A DNA stretch of 64,000 nt from contig OX411558.1 in the NCBI GenBank assembly GCA_948146395.1, positions 38,018,850 to 38,082,849 of the forward strand. The letters run 5' to 3'. Under the pieces are notes generated by a model. The model had not been told where the DNA came from and ran no database searches. It was given only the letters and a program-made list of their open reading frames with translations. Positions within the stretch are counted from its first letter, which is position 1, and every line of letters starts with the position of its first letter. Shown piece by piece: positions 49,301 through 54,716 of this stretch. This stretch comes from Fragum whitleyi. Lineage: Eukaryota > Mollusca > Bivalvia > Cardiida > Cardiidae. The translations under genes were made by a program, and so were the position numbers.

Positions 49301-52300
49301 CAAGTTTACTCTGTTTTGCACGTGCGCTTGCATACAAAGCGGGGTACAATTGGAAAACTGTTTGCACTGTTTGGTAATCCTGACCGCTGGGCTGGTAAAT
49401 CTTGGCTGCGTTCAAGATGAAAACATTCGCAGAGTTTTTAAGATACAGTTATGAACTTCGTGAAATGGTCACTCATCTTGATCTAGATCATTCCAAATTA
49501 GTCGCTCACCGCCCCATTCATTCATTCCATCCACTCACTCAAATCGATCAAACACGCTCCAATATTTTTTGGAAACATTTCGAAGTTGTTCAAAACGATC
49601 GTCGTTTTCTTCAAACCAATTAAATTATTTTACGAATTTATTGTCAAATTATTCTACGATTTCATTGGCTAGTATGGATTTTAAAGCGTCTGATTTGTCC
49701 TCGAAGACACACAAACAGAATAGTACGTATATTTTATTAAAGGTATGTAAAAATATCGCTAATTTTGTTCATCTTTTCACTCAACCCTCTCTCCACACAC
49801 TCATTCAATTTCATTCTAAAATCATTCATCTTGTAAATTTCACGATGTTCTTAACTGTACACCGCTTTGCACGTGTACTTACATGCTTTCCCGGGTACAA
49901 TTTCTTCATTTTCAAACATTTCTACATCCTAAACGGTTGATATATTGAGTAATTATATAATTAACTGTAAATAAGTAGCACAAGATTCACTTGTCATTGA
50001 AGAAGAGTTTACTGACCAATGAATAAACGAATTAAGGAAAAAAATAATTCGAGAACGTAAACGCAATCAAAATGTAATGAGTTATATTGAATATAAGTTT
50101 AATACCATAATTCCCTAAATACGGAATCAAAAGTTACATAGAAATATGAAAAGATAGTTTTGGTTTAATCATATTTCCCCTTGTTTATCGTAGTTACATG
50201 TACATAAGATCATGCCCACATGAGAGATTCATTTGGTCATTATTCGAGATGACGACTTGAAACATGGCCGCACTTGGTATCGCATCAGATTCATAATCTT
50301 CAATCTTTTGATGTCATGGGTTTGATCCCCGGCCGAGCCACATATCCCTGCCGACATTTATATGACCCTGTGCGTGGCATTTCCAACAATTTTTTATGTG
50401 CGTTATACAGACCATAGTGAAGGCTCTGCTCAGACTGTGCGGCTGCGAAGGCTGATCTTAGTCTTAACGTTGCGCACAAGTTAAATTATTGGAAATGCCA
50501 CGCATAGGCTCATATCATATCAATGGGTGGACAATCGTTAACCTAAGTGGCATAGCAGCTGGAGGCTAGAAAGGATGTAACGGTAGTACTAGTTCGAGAG
50601 ATACGAGAAACCATGTTTTATGAGTGAGTTATTGTTAAGGTAGTGGACCCATGATAGTTCCGCAACATTTCGGACCACATGTTCTTTCACAATGTTTAAC
50701 GAGGTTCCCTAATGAAAATCATTAGGAAACCTCGGTTAACACTATTAAAGTTCATTACTTCTAAAACGTTGAGCAACTATAACGGGTCCACTACCTTAAA
50801 AGCGGCGTCAAACACCATTTAAACAATCAAAGCAATGCTACGCAATCATTCATATTTTCACCTCTCTAAAACTGGTTATAGCAATTGCATCTTATTTGAC
50901 AGTAGTTATGAAGACGATTACATTGAATCAGTAAGCATGGCCGATGGGCATTCATTTGGATCGTACGATGGACAACAATTACGTACAAACTCGTACGACA
51001 ACGGTCTCCCAAAGACGAAAATTGTGAAAGATAGGAAAACAGGATGCGAGGTAATGTTCCAGGGACCCGTTTTACCAAATTTCTTACGAAAATAATCAAT
51101 CGTAAGTCAAAATCACAAATCGTACCTGTTTTTATTCATTGCAGTATCTCATTGGAATCGTCTTTAGAATTCAATATTCAACTAATACTGTAGAAGAAAA
51201 TGATCATAAGATGTTTAGTAATACAGACCCCAGGTATTAATAGAACCTGTAAACTTATAAATATCGCTAATTTTGTTCACCCTGAACAAAGTTAGGGGTA
51301 TTGGATTACCTCCCTTCAATTTCATTCAAAACTCACTCATCATACTCATTCGATTTCATTCCAAAATCATTCCAAAATTCATTCACCTTGTTCACGATGT
51401 TGTCAGAAGTCACCGACTCTTCGTAATAACTATTTGGTATTGTTTTAAAGGTATACGTTTGAAACATGGAATATATGATGTGACCCGTCACACGAAAAGG
51501 AGCAATTTGGAAAGAGCGGAACGTGTCGACCCTGGTTAGACTGAGCAATTTGCGCAGACTGACCGGGGTCGAAACTTTTCGCAAGCAACGAATATTCAAA
51601 ACCTAGAATTATGATAATCCCTTCCAAAGTGAATATTTCCAAAATACACCTTCTGACTGACCGATGCTTGACCCAATCCTCTTTCTCAATATTTATTCGA
51701 CGGAGCTCCCAGGTCATTTTTCGCGAGACAGATCACATATTCTCAATTGGGCCAACTTATTTCCGACCCGAATCCTACCCGGGTGTAGACTTATCCTACT
51801 TTCAACTATCAGAATAGCCTATTTTAGGCTATTCTAAAAGTCGATAGTTGGACCAGTCTAGAGCTGGAAGCCCGCTGTTTGAGTGATACTCTGATATAGC
51901 GTAAACAATACCTGCCCGGGGTAAGAAATAGGTTGGCCCTTTAACACGAACTACCTTTAATTTCAAGGAGGATAACTAATACAAATTTCGTTCAAATCGC
52001 ACCACTTCGGCTGTGATTTTCTCAATTTGCCAACAGTCGGATGAGGGAATCCGTTCCTAAAAATATGAACAGGCATGCAAATAGACTTTTCTTGGAATTA
52101 CGAATAATACCGGCTGTATGCTATAGCACGATAATCGGATTGGAGGTCTTCAGTGGATGTTCTGGTTACACATATATAATCATTAACACTTTGTTTAGCT
52201 CCAATGAGGACGATGATAGTTCAAGTTGAACCATTGTGATTGTCAAAAATCCGCCAAACAACGATATCCTTATAAAGTATCCTAGATAGTTGGCTACACT

Positions 52301-54096
52301 TATTGACACTGAGCAGGAGAGTTCCTTGCATAAAATATTTCGGTTTTTAAAAGAAGGAAATCAACATTCAAGTGCAGTTGCCACGGCAGCTCAAAGCAGG
52401 AGTAAGTGTCGAGCAAATTTGTTTATATCATGCCCATTTTTCCAATTGTGATTATTCACTTTGATTCACTGGTAAAGTGCTGCAACCGTCGCAAAAGTAC
52501 TGAATTACAGGAACAAATTTGGCATTAATTCACAGGCAATTGTTTCACTACCCGGTTTTTGTCATTTGACAAAAGCCGTGTATTGAAACAATTTCCTGTG
52601 CGCTGAATGCTATTCAAACAAAACTGATTTCATTTTAGACTTATATCTACACGCCGTCCCTCTCCATGAGTTTGGAGCTTACAGACAGAGATGAGTATCC
52701 GTCGAGGAGATCCGGATCAGTATTTGAACAAATAGATACGGACAGCAAGGTGAGATAAGGGTACATGTTTTATAACGGGCAGTTACGAACATTGTGAAAA
52801 ATACATTTTTAATGAGTTTGGATTGAAATTGAATGAGTTTGATGAGCGAGTTTTGAATGAAAGTAAAGGGGGGAAGTACAGTTAATATACCGAGAAATAA
52901 ACAAGATGATTGATTTTGGAATGATATTCAATGAGAGGTATGAACGAAATTCGAATAAAATTAAAGGGAGGTAATAAAAAAAGCAAATTTGTAAAAATGG
53001 TCTAAGTCAGTAACACTTAATTACCTTCCTTTAATACAATCTACGTTCTGGTATGTTTGTGTATGTTCACGGATCAACCAGACGCTTAAATTATCATTAT
53101 CAGATAATTTCGTAGAATGATTTGAAGGATATAAATATGTAGAATTTTTTCGAATCTCTTTTCGAACCTTTTTTGAGCGTTTTTTAGTTTTGAAGAGGGT
53201 GTTTTAGATGCATTGAAAGGAGCGCAGGGCGAGTGATTTGGAATTGTTTTAATTGTTATTGATATCACTTCACGATGTTCTTAACCTTATCGGTAAATGT
53301 TTGAATATTGTTCGATATACCGTAATCATTCTTATAGAGCCACATGCTCTAATAAAAACCCATCCCCGTTTCGGAAATTGAAATCGACCATTTTTGACGT
53401 GATTTTTACAAAATCTTGAAGCATCTTATAAAGGGCCATATCCACAATTTCACTGTCACTAAAATTCAACAGCGGTTTTATGCACCTTTCCCCCAATCAA
53501 ATGTTATATTTTACGCGGATTATGTCAATTTTTTTGGCCATTTCTATCACCGTCTTAACAAATATCGATGGCTCAGCGCGAAACAGTTGTAACAGCCTTT
53601 ATAATTATAGGCAGTTGCAACTGTCTACACTAGGCCATCGATATGAAGAGGCTCTAATAAAAGATCATACCCTTCTAATGGAAATGCGGGATTCTAATAG
53701 AGCTCCGGGTTTCTATTAGAGCGTTTATGGTACTAAACATCGGGAACATCTGGCAAATTGAACTCATAACTGGATAGCGATTCGGGAACGAACATTGGAC
53801 GAAATTTATTTAAACTTATTCCGGATTACGATAGACATTGTAGTTTATATCACAAGAAAAGGGAAATATGTCAAGATAATACCATATGATCAGAAAGACA
53901 ATGAAGGAGAAGGTTAAAATACAACTTTTGAAAACTCGTATAAATATAGCTTTTGTTGATCACTCAATGAAATATCAATCGCTCTCACACTGAAACAAAC
54001 TATTATCCTCTATATACTTCGTTTATATCTATTTTCTTCCAGTTTGAGCTCCAAAGACCGAATGTCAGACACAATACAGTGAGCAGCTATTTTTGA
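12049..54096 (+). CDS. SEA-EGF-transmembrane (mucin-like) surface protein, 3' eight exons
   Basis: Exons 12049-12161, 12530-12588, 13132-13319, 35359-35545, 49070-49252, 50903-51050, 52639-52749 and 54043-54096 join in matching phase at every junction, giving about 346 residues to the TGA at 54,094. In order they encode a SEA domain, a Cys-rich linker, a six-cysteine EGF-like domain, a transmembrane helix and a Tyr/Ser-rich cytoplasmic tail ending VSSYF. SEA next to EGF before one membrane helix is typical of membrane-bound mucins and related adhesion proteins. The first visible exon starts at an acceptor in phase 1, so signal peptide and any Ser/Thr-rich region lie upstream, unidentified. 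Introns of 22.0 and 13.5 kb are filled with repeats. The 13,319/35,359 join rests on phase and domain logic, so an extra exon between is possible. Confidence 0.7.
13380..13800 (+). repeat. Dispersed repeat, family G (AATGAATGA-rich)
   Basis: Carries GATTTTGGAATGACATTGGA, then a short palindrome CGCTAATTTTGTTTA...GAACAAAATTAGCG, then a GAGCGAGCGATT-type block. The same modules occur at 49,410-49,950 and 51,250-51,400 (opposite strand), 52,780-53,280 and 63,240-63,700. No coding capacity seen. Confidence 0.55.
13801..14394. other. Intronic DNA with a decayed repeat start
   Basis: Near 13,850 the phrase GTCCGTCGTCCGTCTTGCGT resembles the terminal part of the bivalve-type tandem-bearing elements seen later. 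No exon recognised. Confidence 0.35.
14395..14580. repeat. Polypurine (GA)n tract
   Basis: About 170 bases almost free of pyrimidines on the plus strand, with AGAGAGAG runs and a central GGGGGGG. A long homopurine-homopyrimidine mirror-like tract could adopt triplex structure. The ORF read through it is low complexity and not a gene. Confidence 0.85.
14581..15192. other. Intronic DNA, no gene seen
   Basis: AT-rich sequence with no paired splice sites around a coding frame. Confidence 0.35.
15193..15255. repeat. Perfect 28-bp inverted repeat, 7-base loop
   Basis: Arms 15,193-15,220 and 15,228-15,255 (GCTTCAAAGTATTAAATTAT...) are exact reverse complements around AGGAGAG. A foldback element or hairpin. 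Confidence 0.9.
15430..15530 (+). other. Possible noncoding first exon
   Basis: A CpG-richer patch with ATGGAGTCTATAAACACTGC and a strong donor CTGAG/GTAAGG near 15,524. All three frames stop before the donor, so it could only be 5' UTR, perhaps of the candidate gene at 18.4-20.0 kb. Weak evidence. Confidence 0.2.
15531..16536. other. Intronic DNA with short unassigned ORFs
   Basis: ORFs of 73 and 101 codons are open on the plus strand (15,541-15,762; 15,965-16,270), but no domain, start context or splice logic supports them. They may be decayed retroelement sequence. Confidence 0.25.
16537..16735 (+). mobile_element. tRNA-derived SINE
   Basis: The head has box A (TAGCACAGTGGTAGCAC) and box B (GGTTTGGTTCC) spaced as in a tRNA gene, followed by the shared body (TAATCATAGACTTATAATGT, GATAGCAGCTGG). 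Not a functional tRNA, since the acceptor stem does not close. Confidence 0.7.
16736..17396. other. Intronic DNA, no gene seen
   Basis: No coding exon or recognised repeat. Confidence 0.3.
17397..17475 (+). other. Possible exon, unassigned
   Basis: A good acceptor (TTACTTATTTCTCTAG) and donor (AGG/GTGAGTG) bound 79 bases, open in one frame (phase 1 in, 2 out) as ASSNECHNQGKNKVLKS. The out-phase fits neither the 18,438 exon frame nor the EGF exon, so it may be 5' UTR or belong to an unseen gene. Confidence 0.3.
17563..17976 (-). mobile_element. Foldback element, family C, copy 2
   Basis: Opposite orientation to the copy at 5096: starts GGGGTTGACACTAACTCC and ends CCCCTTAGTGTCGAACCC. Terminal repeats carry the shared GGTTCGACACTAAG motif. 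Internal TTTCTTCTTTT foldback unit retained. Confidence 0.65.
18438..20022 (+). CDS. Candidate nested small gene: exons 18438-18501 and 19937-20022
   Basis: Two exons with good splice sites (ATGACAG/; GGAG/GTATG; TCTATTTGCAG/) join in phase 1. An ATG in strong context (AAAAATGGC) gives a 37-residue product MAVNPFSFQG plus GVEAYFRTLDSDNPLELYDM and a short end stopping at TAG 20,020. The frame is also open upstream of that ATG in the exon, so this may instead be the C-terminal end of a longer protein. Not recognised; acidic, no membrane segment. It lies inside the 22 kb intron of the SEA-EGF gene, same strand, with a SINE in its own intron, and converges on the minus-strand exon at 20.4 kb. Confidence 0.4.
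19011..19300 (+). mobile_element. tRNA-derived SINE, near full length
   Basis: Head GCAGCCATCATAGCGCAGTT with box A and box B-like CTTGGGTTAGGTCCCC, body with TAGCAGCTGGAAGCTAG and GAGAAATACCAGGAATCC, tail CGTCGTAAAACCCC and an AAACAAACA end. Best reference copy of the family in the window. Confidence 0.75.
20092..20097 (-). terminator. Candidate polyadenylation signal for the 20.4 kb minus-strand exon
   Basis: AATAAA on the minus strand, 286 bases after the stop codon at 20,383. It overlaps the region just 3' of the plus-strand gene ending at 20,022, so the two 3' ends would be convergent. Confidence 0.35.
20383..20634 (-). CDS. Terminal exon of an unidentified minus-strand gene, 83 residues
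   Basis: The acceptor TTTCTTGTCAG at 20,635 is followed in phase 0 by an 83-residue frame to TGA: DERLMVWTKKWSPPERHWML, then VITLYVPSFIGHIKMY and a polar end WKKRTPMGAYARLLSA. Composition looks like real protein and differs from nearby repeats, but no family was recognised. Upstream exons in phase 0 were not found in the repeat-filled 10 kb to the right. It could be the 3' end of the gene starting at 34.8 kb. Confidence 0.45.
   Translation of the reverse strand, partial: DERLMVWTKKWSPPERHWMLRVITLYVPSFIGHIKMYNKLSTTAASNTSQLFTPTELTNMKVPEISDWKKRTPMGAYARLLSA
20714..21845 (+). repeat. Element with internal ~160-bp tandem units (AGCTCACCTGAGC end)
   Basis: Starts AGCTCACCTGAGCGC, ends near CTCAGGTGAGTGATCC. 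Inside, about five diverged units share TTCTTCTTCTAATGAACCAG, GATCATCAGCTC and CCACCAGGGGCAGAGCA. Family typical of bivalve genomes in my experience; no transposase seen. Confidence 0.6.
21846..23499. other. Intronic DNA, no gene seen
   Basis: A 113-codon minus-strand ORF at 21,990-22,331 has no splice sites or domain and contains AAATTTGC repeats, so it is not called. A CACCACCACCAGGG motif at 22,760 echoes one at 18,740. From 23,480 a second tandem-bearing repeat begins (GGTCAAGGTCATCTGTCAAG). Confidence 0.3.
23851..24890 (+). repeat. Element with ~150-bp tandem units and AGCTCCACTGG inverted ends
   Basis: Starts AGCTCCACTGGCCGAAGGCC and ends CCAGTGGAGCGATACAGG, giving short terminal inverted repeats. 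Four to five internal units repeat GCCGATTTCAATGAAACTT, AATGTTCCTTGAGTGAC and ATGGGCGTGGCAGGGCG. ORFs inside follow the repeat period and are not genes. Confidence 0.65.
24960..25375. repeat. Diverged GGTCAAGGTCAT-type repeat
   Basis: Short direct repeats AAGGTCAAGGTCGTG and GTCAAGGTGAAGGTCATTTG mark a further decayed copy of the family starting at 23,480. No exon seen. Confidence 0.4.
25376..25612 (+). mobile_element. tRNA-derived SINE, 5'-shortened
   Basis: Box A remnant GTTGGTAGCACGCC, box B-like CAGGTTTGATTGTC, body TGAGATAGCAGTTGGAGGCT and tail GAAAGCGGCGTAGAAAAATCC match the copy at 19,011. Confidence 0.65.
25613..26389. other. Intronic DNA, no gene seen
   Basis: No exon with coding frame and paired splice sites was recognised. 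Confidence 0.3.
26390..27365 (+). repeat. Six ~155-bp tandem units (GGGCAATAACTCAAA)
   Basis: Each unit carries GGGCAATAACTCAAA, GTGGCAGAGTAACAGTTCTT, ATGACACTTGTCCTCAATGA, AAGTTTGAAGTTGCTAGCAC and GGACAAAAATGTAAGG. The array ends at CGCTCACCTGAGTC, the same terminal motif as the neighbouring elements. Confidence 0.75.
27480..28580 (+). repeat. Five to six ~170-bp tandem units (TTGATATGAACAAACTTGG)
   Basis: Landmarks repeat at about 27,547, 27,722, 27,889, 28,065 and 28,231: TTGATATGAACAAACTTGG, CACTAGATGATGCTACATA and AAGCTGTCTGCCTTCTGG. The right end has GACGACGGACGACGCACGAC and AGCTCACCTTGAGCACC. Confidence 0.75.
28581..29374 (+). repeat. Two related tandem-bearing elements head to tail
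   Basis: Two similar ~280-bp halves each contain AAATTTCGC, AACATTCTGGCAAGGTTT and GACGATGCAC, and each ends with an AGCTCACCTT...GCTCAGGTGAGC palindrome (29,059-29,095; 29,336-29,374). Confidence 0.65.
29375..30169. other. Intronic DNA, no gene seen
   Basis: A short inverted pair GCTTAATGAAAGTG/ATTTTCATTAAGC lies near 29,530. A 93-codon ORF at 29,997 overlaps a SINE and is not called. Confidence 0.3.
30170..30325 (-). mobile_element. tRNA-derived SINE on the minus strand, partial
   Basis: Reverse complement shows the head end TTGATCCCCAACGACGG, then CCAATGGGTTGATAATAGTA and GGGATAGCAGCTGGTGGCTA. Confidence 0.65.
30355..30360 (-). terminator. Candidate polyadenylation signal on the minus strand
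   Basis: AATAAA on the minus strand about 300 bases beyond the candidate exon at 30,653-30,727. Would serve a transcript ending there. Confidence 0.25.
30653..34793 (-). CDS. Unidentified nested minus-strand gene, 5' exons
   Basis: Exon 1 codes from ATG 34,793 to 34,744 (MNLATHGELAAKLIDK) with donor ATG/GTAAGG. Exon 2, 33,191-33,045, joins in phase 2 and reads SIPMNTAFYRRDDINAE, then IHARESLLIYLEDSDIFE. A third exon near 30.7 kb has two options in the right phase. A strong acceptor at 30,728 gives ISSDIGESYILKTQQA-stop. A weaker acceptor at 30,682 gives a 29-base exon LKRQQDYLR that stays open to donor AAGAG/GTGAGTG at 30,653. No family recognised. The gene sits antisense inside the 22 kb SEA-EGF intron and its promoter must lie within 300 bases of the EGF exon. 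A 48-codon ORF overlaps its start. Confidence 0.5.
31740..32900 (+). repeat. Decayed tandem-bearing elements
   Basis: Units related to the 27.5 kb array recur (AAGCTGTCTGCCTTCAGG, TTGGTAGAGGTCTACTAGAT) together with another motif (TTTTACAGGAAGACTCCTTT). It lies in the intron between candidate exons of the nested minus-strand gene. Confidence 0.5.
33679..34122 (+). mobile_element. Foldback element, family C, copy 3
   Basis: Shares GAGACTCCTTGTTTAC, TACAAGTAAC, ATATTTTGAAAAAC, the AAGAAGAAATTGC...ATTTCTTCTTTT foldback and the right end CTTAGTATCGACCCC with the copies at 5096 and 17,563. Confidence 0.65.
34123..34325 (+). mobile_element. tRNA-derived SINE body, head missing
   Basis: CCAATGGGTCGATAATCATA, GTGGGATAGCAGAGCTCTAG, GTGTGAGAAATACCAGGAAT, AAAGCGGTGTAAAATCC and an AAACAAACAAA tail. 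It abuts the family C element, which may have replaced the head. Confidence 0.65.
34790..34936 (-). CDS. 48-codon upstream ORF overlapping the nested gene start (ATGA)
   Basis: ATG 34,936-34,934 (CAACAATGGCG) opens a basic 48-residue frame (MATRKRRKAYIRGL, later ELTDDGQLFDRR) whose TGA stop overlaps the ATG of the nested gene as ATGA. It could be a regulatory uORF, a separate small protein, or the true N-terminus disconnected by a one-base error. The region is less AT-rich than its surroundings, as expected near a promoter. Confidence 0.4.
   Translation of the reverse strand: MATRKRRKAYIRGLSPASTRILREKKAAIRGPVPCIELTDDGQLFDRR
35359..35545 (+). CDS. Cys-rich linker and most of the EGF-like domain, SEA-EGF gene exon 4
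   Basis: Acceptor TTCTTTCCTGATTCAG at 35,358; donor TGCAG/GTATG at 35,546. The exon encodes a linker with five or six cysteines (FERACPVGFDNC) and then EGF cysteines 1-4: CSLEHPPCGEHGDC followed by DIKC. It enters in phase 1 and leaves in phase 2, matching exons 3 and 5. Confidence 0.75.
35634..35850. mobile_element. TIR element, family B, best copy
   Basis: Inverted ends ATGTGACCCGTCACGCGA and TCGCGTGCCGGGTCACAT bound 217 bp. It sits 90 bases downstream of the EGF exon, inside the same intron as the giant satellite element. Related copies at 10.6 and 51.5 kb. Confidence 0.75.
36002..39215 (+). repeat. Left satellite array, ~48-bp unit, roughly 65-70 copies
   Basis: Units run AATGTAGAGCTATTCAATCG then ACATTCAGGTCTACATTCAA and a T-rich spacer, with length near 46-49 bp. 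Two unit types alternate irregularly (TATTCAATCG or TATTCCATCG versus TACGCAATCG). Copy number is estimated from length, not counted. The array ends in a (TG)n stretch at 39,218. Confidence 0.9.
39216..42267. other. Core of the giant element, no transposase seen
   Basis: Starts with a (TG)n run. No ORF above about 60 codons with recognisable motif occurs on either strand. It contains pieces of the AGCTCCACTGG-type elements at about 40,255-40,830 and 41,663-42,015 and a 62-bp direct duplication at 40,986-41,108. The core therefore appears non-coding and has itself accepted insertions. Confidence 0.55.
40986..41108 (+). repeat. Two-copy 62-bp tandem duplication
   Basis: The block around ATTAAAAATAATGTATGAAA and ATTAATAAGTAGTTATTCAT is repeated at an offset of 62 bases with almost no change, indicating a recent event. 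Confidence 0.8.
42268..47780 (-). repeat. Right satellite array, inverted, roughly 110-120 copies
   Basis: Same ~48-bp unit as the left array in reverse orientation: GAATGTAGACCTGAATGTCG then ATTGAATAGCTCTACATTGA and an A-rich spacer. Longer than the left arm (5.5 versus 3.2 kb). Contains a two-copy higher-order block from 43,564. ORFs of 60-100 codons arise where unit lengths keep one frame and are artefacts of the repeat. Confidence 0.9.
43564..45278 (-). repeat. Higher-order repeat: 857-bp block duplicated in tandem
   Basis: Rare unit variants recur in the same order at a fixed offset: GACCTGAATGGCGATGG at 43,570 and 44,427, TGTCGGATGC at 43,671 and 44,528, and a CTGTATGTCGATGGAATAGG unit at about 44,380 and 45,239. 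Two copies, about 18 units each, nearly identical. Confidence 0.8.
48029..48300 (+). mobile_element. tRNA-derived SINE, diverged
   Basis: Head GCCGCCGTCATAGCGCAGTG, body CCTCCAATAGGTTGATAATT and TTGTTAGGTGCTCCAGCCGC, tail ending ACAAACAAACAAAG. It lies just outside the giant element. Confidence 0.65.
48354..48487. mobile_element. Foldback element with ~63-bp arms
   Basis: The left arm includes CACTCAGTGTTTCAATACTT and GGCAAAATTTGCC; the right arm is its near-perfect reverse complement. Thirty bases of the right arm recur at 8489-8518. The ORFs called on both strands here mirror each other and are not genes. Confidence 0.8.
48722..48859. mobile_element. Foldback element, family F, copy 1
   Basis: Ends CCAGCTCTTCGTTCTGGGTG and CATCCTGGACGTAGGGCTGG are inverted relatives; the centre is a hairpin ATACCCCGCATTGCACG/CGTGCAATGCGGGGTAT. 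The CCAGC ends recall hAT-type termini, but assignment is tentative. Confidence 0.65.
49070..49252 (+). CDS. EGF end and transmembrane helix, SEA-EGF gene exon 5
   Basis: The exon completes the EGF domain with Cys 5 and 6 (SCRETDSHVYSGEFC), then after a short linker a membrane helix (IIIIGTSCGSSLLLIIVVLT) and basic residues CIRIKMK. The donor AACAG/GTAAATC at 49,252 touches a foldback element. Confidence 0.8.
49260..49393. mobile_element. Foldback element, family F, copy 2, inserted at a splice donor
   Basis: Diverged relative of copy 1 (AAAACGGTGCGAACAG, TGCACGTGCGCTTGCAT, AAAGCGGGGTAC, GGAAAACTGTTTGCAC). It is flanked by GGTAAATC on both sides (49,252-49,259 and 49,394-49,401), consistent with an 8-bp target duplication containing the donor GT of SEA-EGF exon 5. 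Confidence 0.6.
49410..49950 (-). repeat. Dispersed repeat, family G, inverted copy
   Basis: Contains CCATTCATTCATTCC, ATCATTCATCTTGTAAATTT, TCGCTAATTTTGTTCA and TTCACGATGTTCTTAAC, the reverse of modules at 13,380 and 63,240, plus a family F remnant near 49,860. The 123-codon plus-strand ORF across it is not supported. Confidence 0.5.
49951..50262. other. Intronic DNA, no gene seen
   Basis: AT-rich intron sequence between SEA-EGF exons 5 and 6. Confidence 0.35.
50390..50512. mobile_element. TIR element, family E
   Basis: Inverted ends TGCGTGGCATTTCCAACAAT and ATTATTGGAAATGCCACGCA around a 80-bp centre with GCTCTGCTCAGACTGTGCGG. Nested in the SINE. Confidence 0.75.
50635..50799. mobile_element. 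Palindromic MITE, family A, copy 3 (best preserved)
   Basis: TTAAGGTAGTGGACCC at the left and GGGTCCACTACCTTAA at the right, with centre CCTAATGAAAATCATTAGG. Nearly the whole 165 bp folds on itself. TTAA at both ends may include a TTAA or TA target. Confidence 0.85.
50903..54096 (+). CDS. Cytoplasmic tail, SEA-EGF gene exons 6-8
   Basis: Exons 50903-51050, 52639-52749 and 54043-54096 encode the tail. It has Tyr-containing acidic motifs (SSYEDDYIESV, SYDGQQL), a basic patch (KTKIVKDRKTG), Ser-rich and Arg-rich parts (YPSRRSGSVFEQ) and the C-terminus VSSYF. The last three residues fit a class I PDZ ligand pattern (S-x-hydrophobic). Possible phosphorylation and PDZ binding are inferences from sequence. 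Confidence 0.7.
51250..51400 (-). repeat. Dispersed repeat, family G, fragment
   Basis: TATCGCTAATTTTGTTCACC, GATTACCTCCCTTCAATTTC and ATTCCAAAATCATTCCAAAA are reverse versions of the 63,270-63,400 modules. Confidence 0.55.
51478..51738. mobile_element. TIR element, family B, copy 3
   Basis: Ends ATGTGACCCGTCACACGA and TCGCGAGACAGATCACAT; contains a second inverted pair GTGTCGACCCTGG/CGGGGTCGAAAC. Overlapping ORFs here are element sequence. Confidence 0.7.
51739..52530. other. Intronic DNA with a short hairpin
   Basis: CAACTATCAGAATAGCCT...AGGCTATTCT with outer GATAGTTG forms a hairpin at 51,800-51,855. The 62-68-codon ORFs here lack supporting signals. Confidence 0.4.
52531..52600. repeat. 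Imperfect inverted repeat, ~34-bp arms
   Basis: CACAGGCAATTGTTTCACTA ... TTTTTGTCA faces TGACAAAAG ... ATTGAAACAATTTCCTGTG. It ends 38 bases before SEA-EGF exon 7, so it lies close to that exon's branch-point region. Confidence 0.7.
52780..53280 (+). repeat. Dispersed repeat, family G
   Basis: TTGAATGAGTTTGATGAGCG, AAGATGATTGATTTTGGAAT, AATTAAAGGGAGGTAAT and GGAGCGCAGGGCGAGTGA, in the same order as at 63,240-63,700. Confidence 0.55.
53480..53719 (+). CDS. Low-confidence 79-codon ORF with signal-like segment
   Basis: ATG at 53,480; residues 15-32 (MSIFLAISITVLTNIDGS) resemble a signal peptide and the rest is hydrophilic. It lies inside the intron between SEA-EGF exons 7 and 8, and its 3' half contains CTCTAATAAAA-type repeats. 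No splice, family or conservation evidence; could be chance. Confidence 0.2.
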   Translation: MHLSPNQMLYFTRIMSIFLAISITVLTNIDGSARNSCNSLYNYRQLQLSTLGHRYEEALIKDHTLLMEMRDSNRAPGFY

Positions 54097-54500
54097 TGGA
54101 CCTTCATGTCCCTACAGGAAAGTATCTCTACCTGCCTACGCATTCAGCAAACAAAGTAAAATTCTTCCTGAAACTATATCGTGTGAAATATTACGGGATG
54201 AAATGAAACTTTAACAGGGATATCATCAATTTGATAATTATCCTAGTGAATCAGCTGGATTATCACAATATGCTCTCCAAATAAACTTCGATATTTCAAT
54301 ACATGCACTGATGACAGAAAAGTAATTTATCTAGATGCAAATGTAAAAAAAAGCTTAATTCGATATAGTTTTCTTTTCTTCTCTGTATTTCGTTGCATAG
54401 AATATGAATTTTCTGAATATATGTATTTCTCTGAAATTACAAGTGATTACATGTGCAATCTTTCTTTCAAATTAGTTGATGATTATCTAAATATATTTGA

Positions 54501-54506
54501 AATAAA
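54501..54506 (+). terminator. Candidate polyadenylation signal of the SEA-EGF gene
   Basis: AATAAA about 405 bases after the stop codon at 54,096. A second one is near 54,648. Confidence 0.5.
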
Positions 54507-54659
54507 AAAATACTTCGCAATTTACAATAAAATGGACAAGCCATTGAGCAATGAAATTCATCTTCGAATATAAAAATAACCTACTCATCAGGTTTGAGCT
54601 CTGGCATTTCGATTTTTGACAACCAGCTTGTGATTTACGTATATCAATAAAATTCACCT

Positions 54660-54716
54660 GAGAGAGAAAGAGAGAGACGAAACACACATATAGGCAGACA
54701 GACAGACAGACAGAGC
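54660..54716. repeat. Microsatellites (GA)n and (CAGA)n
   Basis: GAGAGAGAAAGAGAGAG followed by GGCAGACAGACAGACAGACA. Confidence 0.85.

Larger units (their letters stand above)
50263..50835 (+). mobile_element. SINE interrupted by two MITEs
   Basis: The SINE head (CACTTGGTATCGCATCAG, box B-like GGGTTTGATCCCC) continues after a family E element as AATGGGTGGACAATCGTTAA and GCATAGCAGCTGGAGGCTAG. A family A element follows, and then the SINE tail AAAGCGGCGTCAAACACC. Order and continuity show both MITEs inserted into an existing SINE. Confidence 0.7.
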
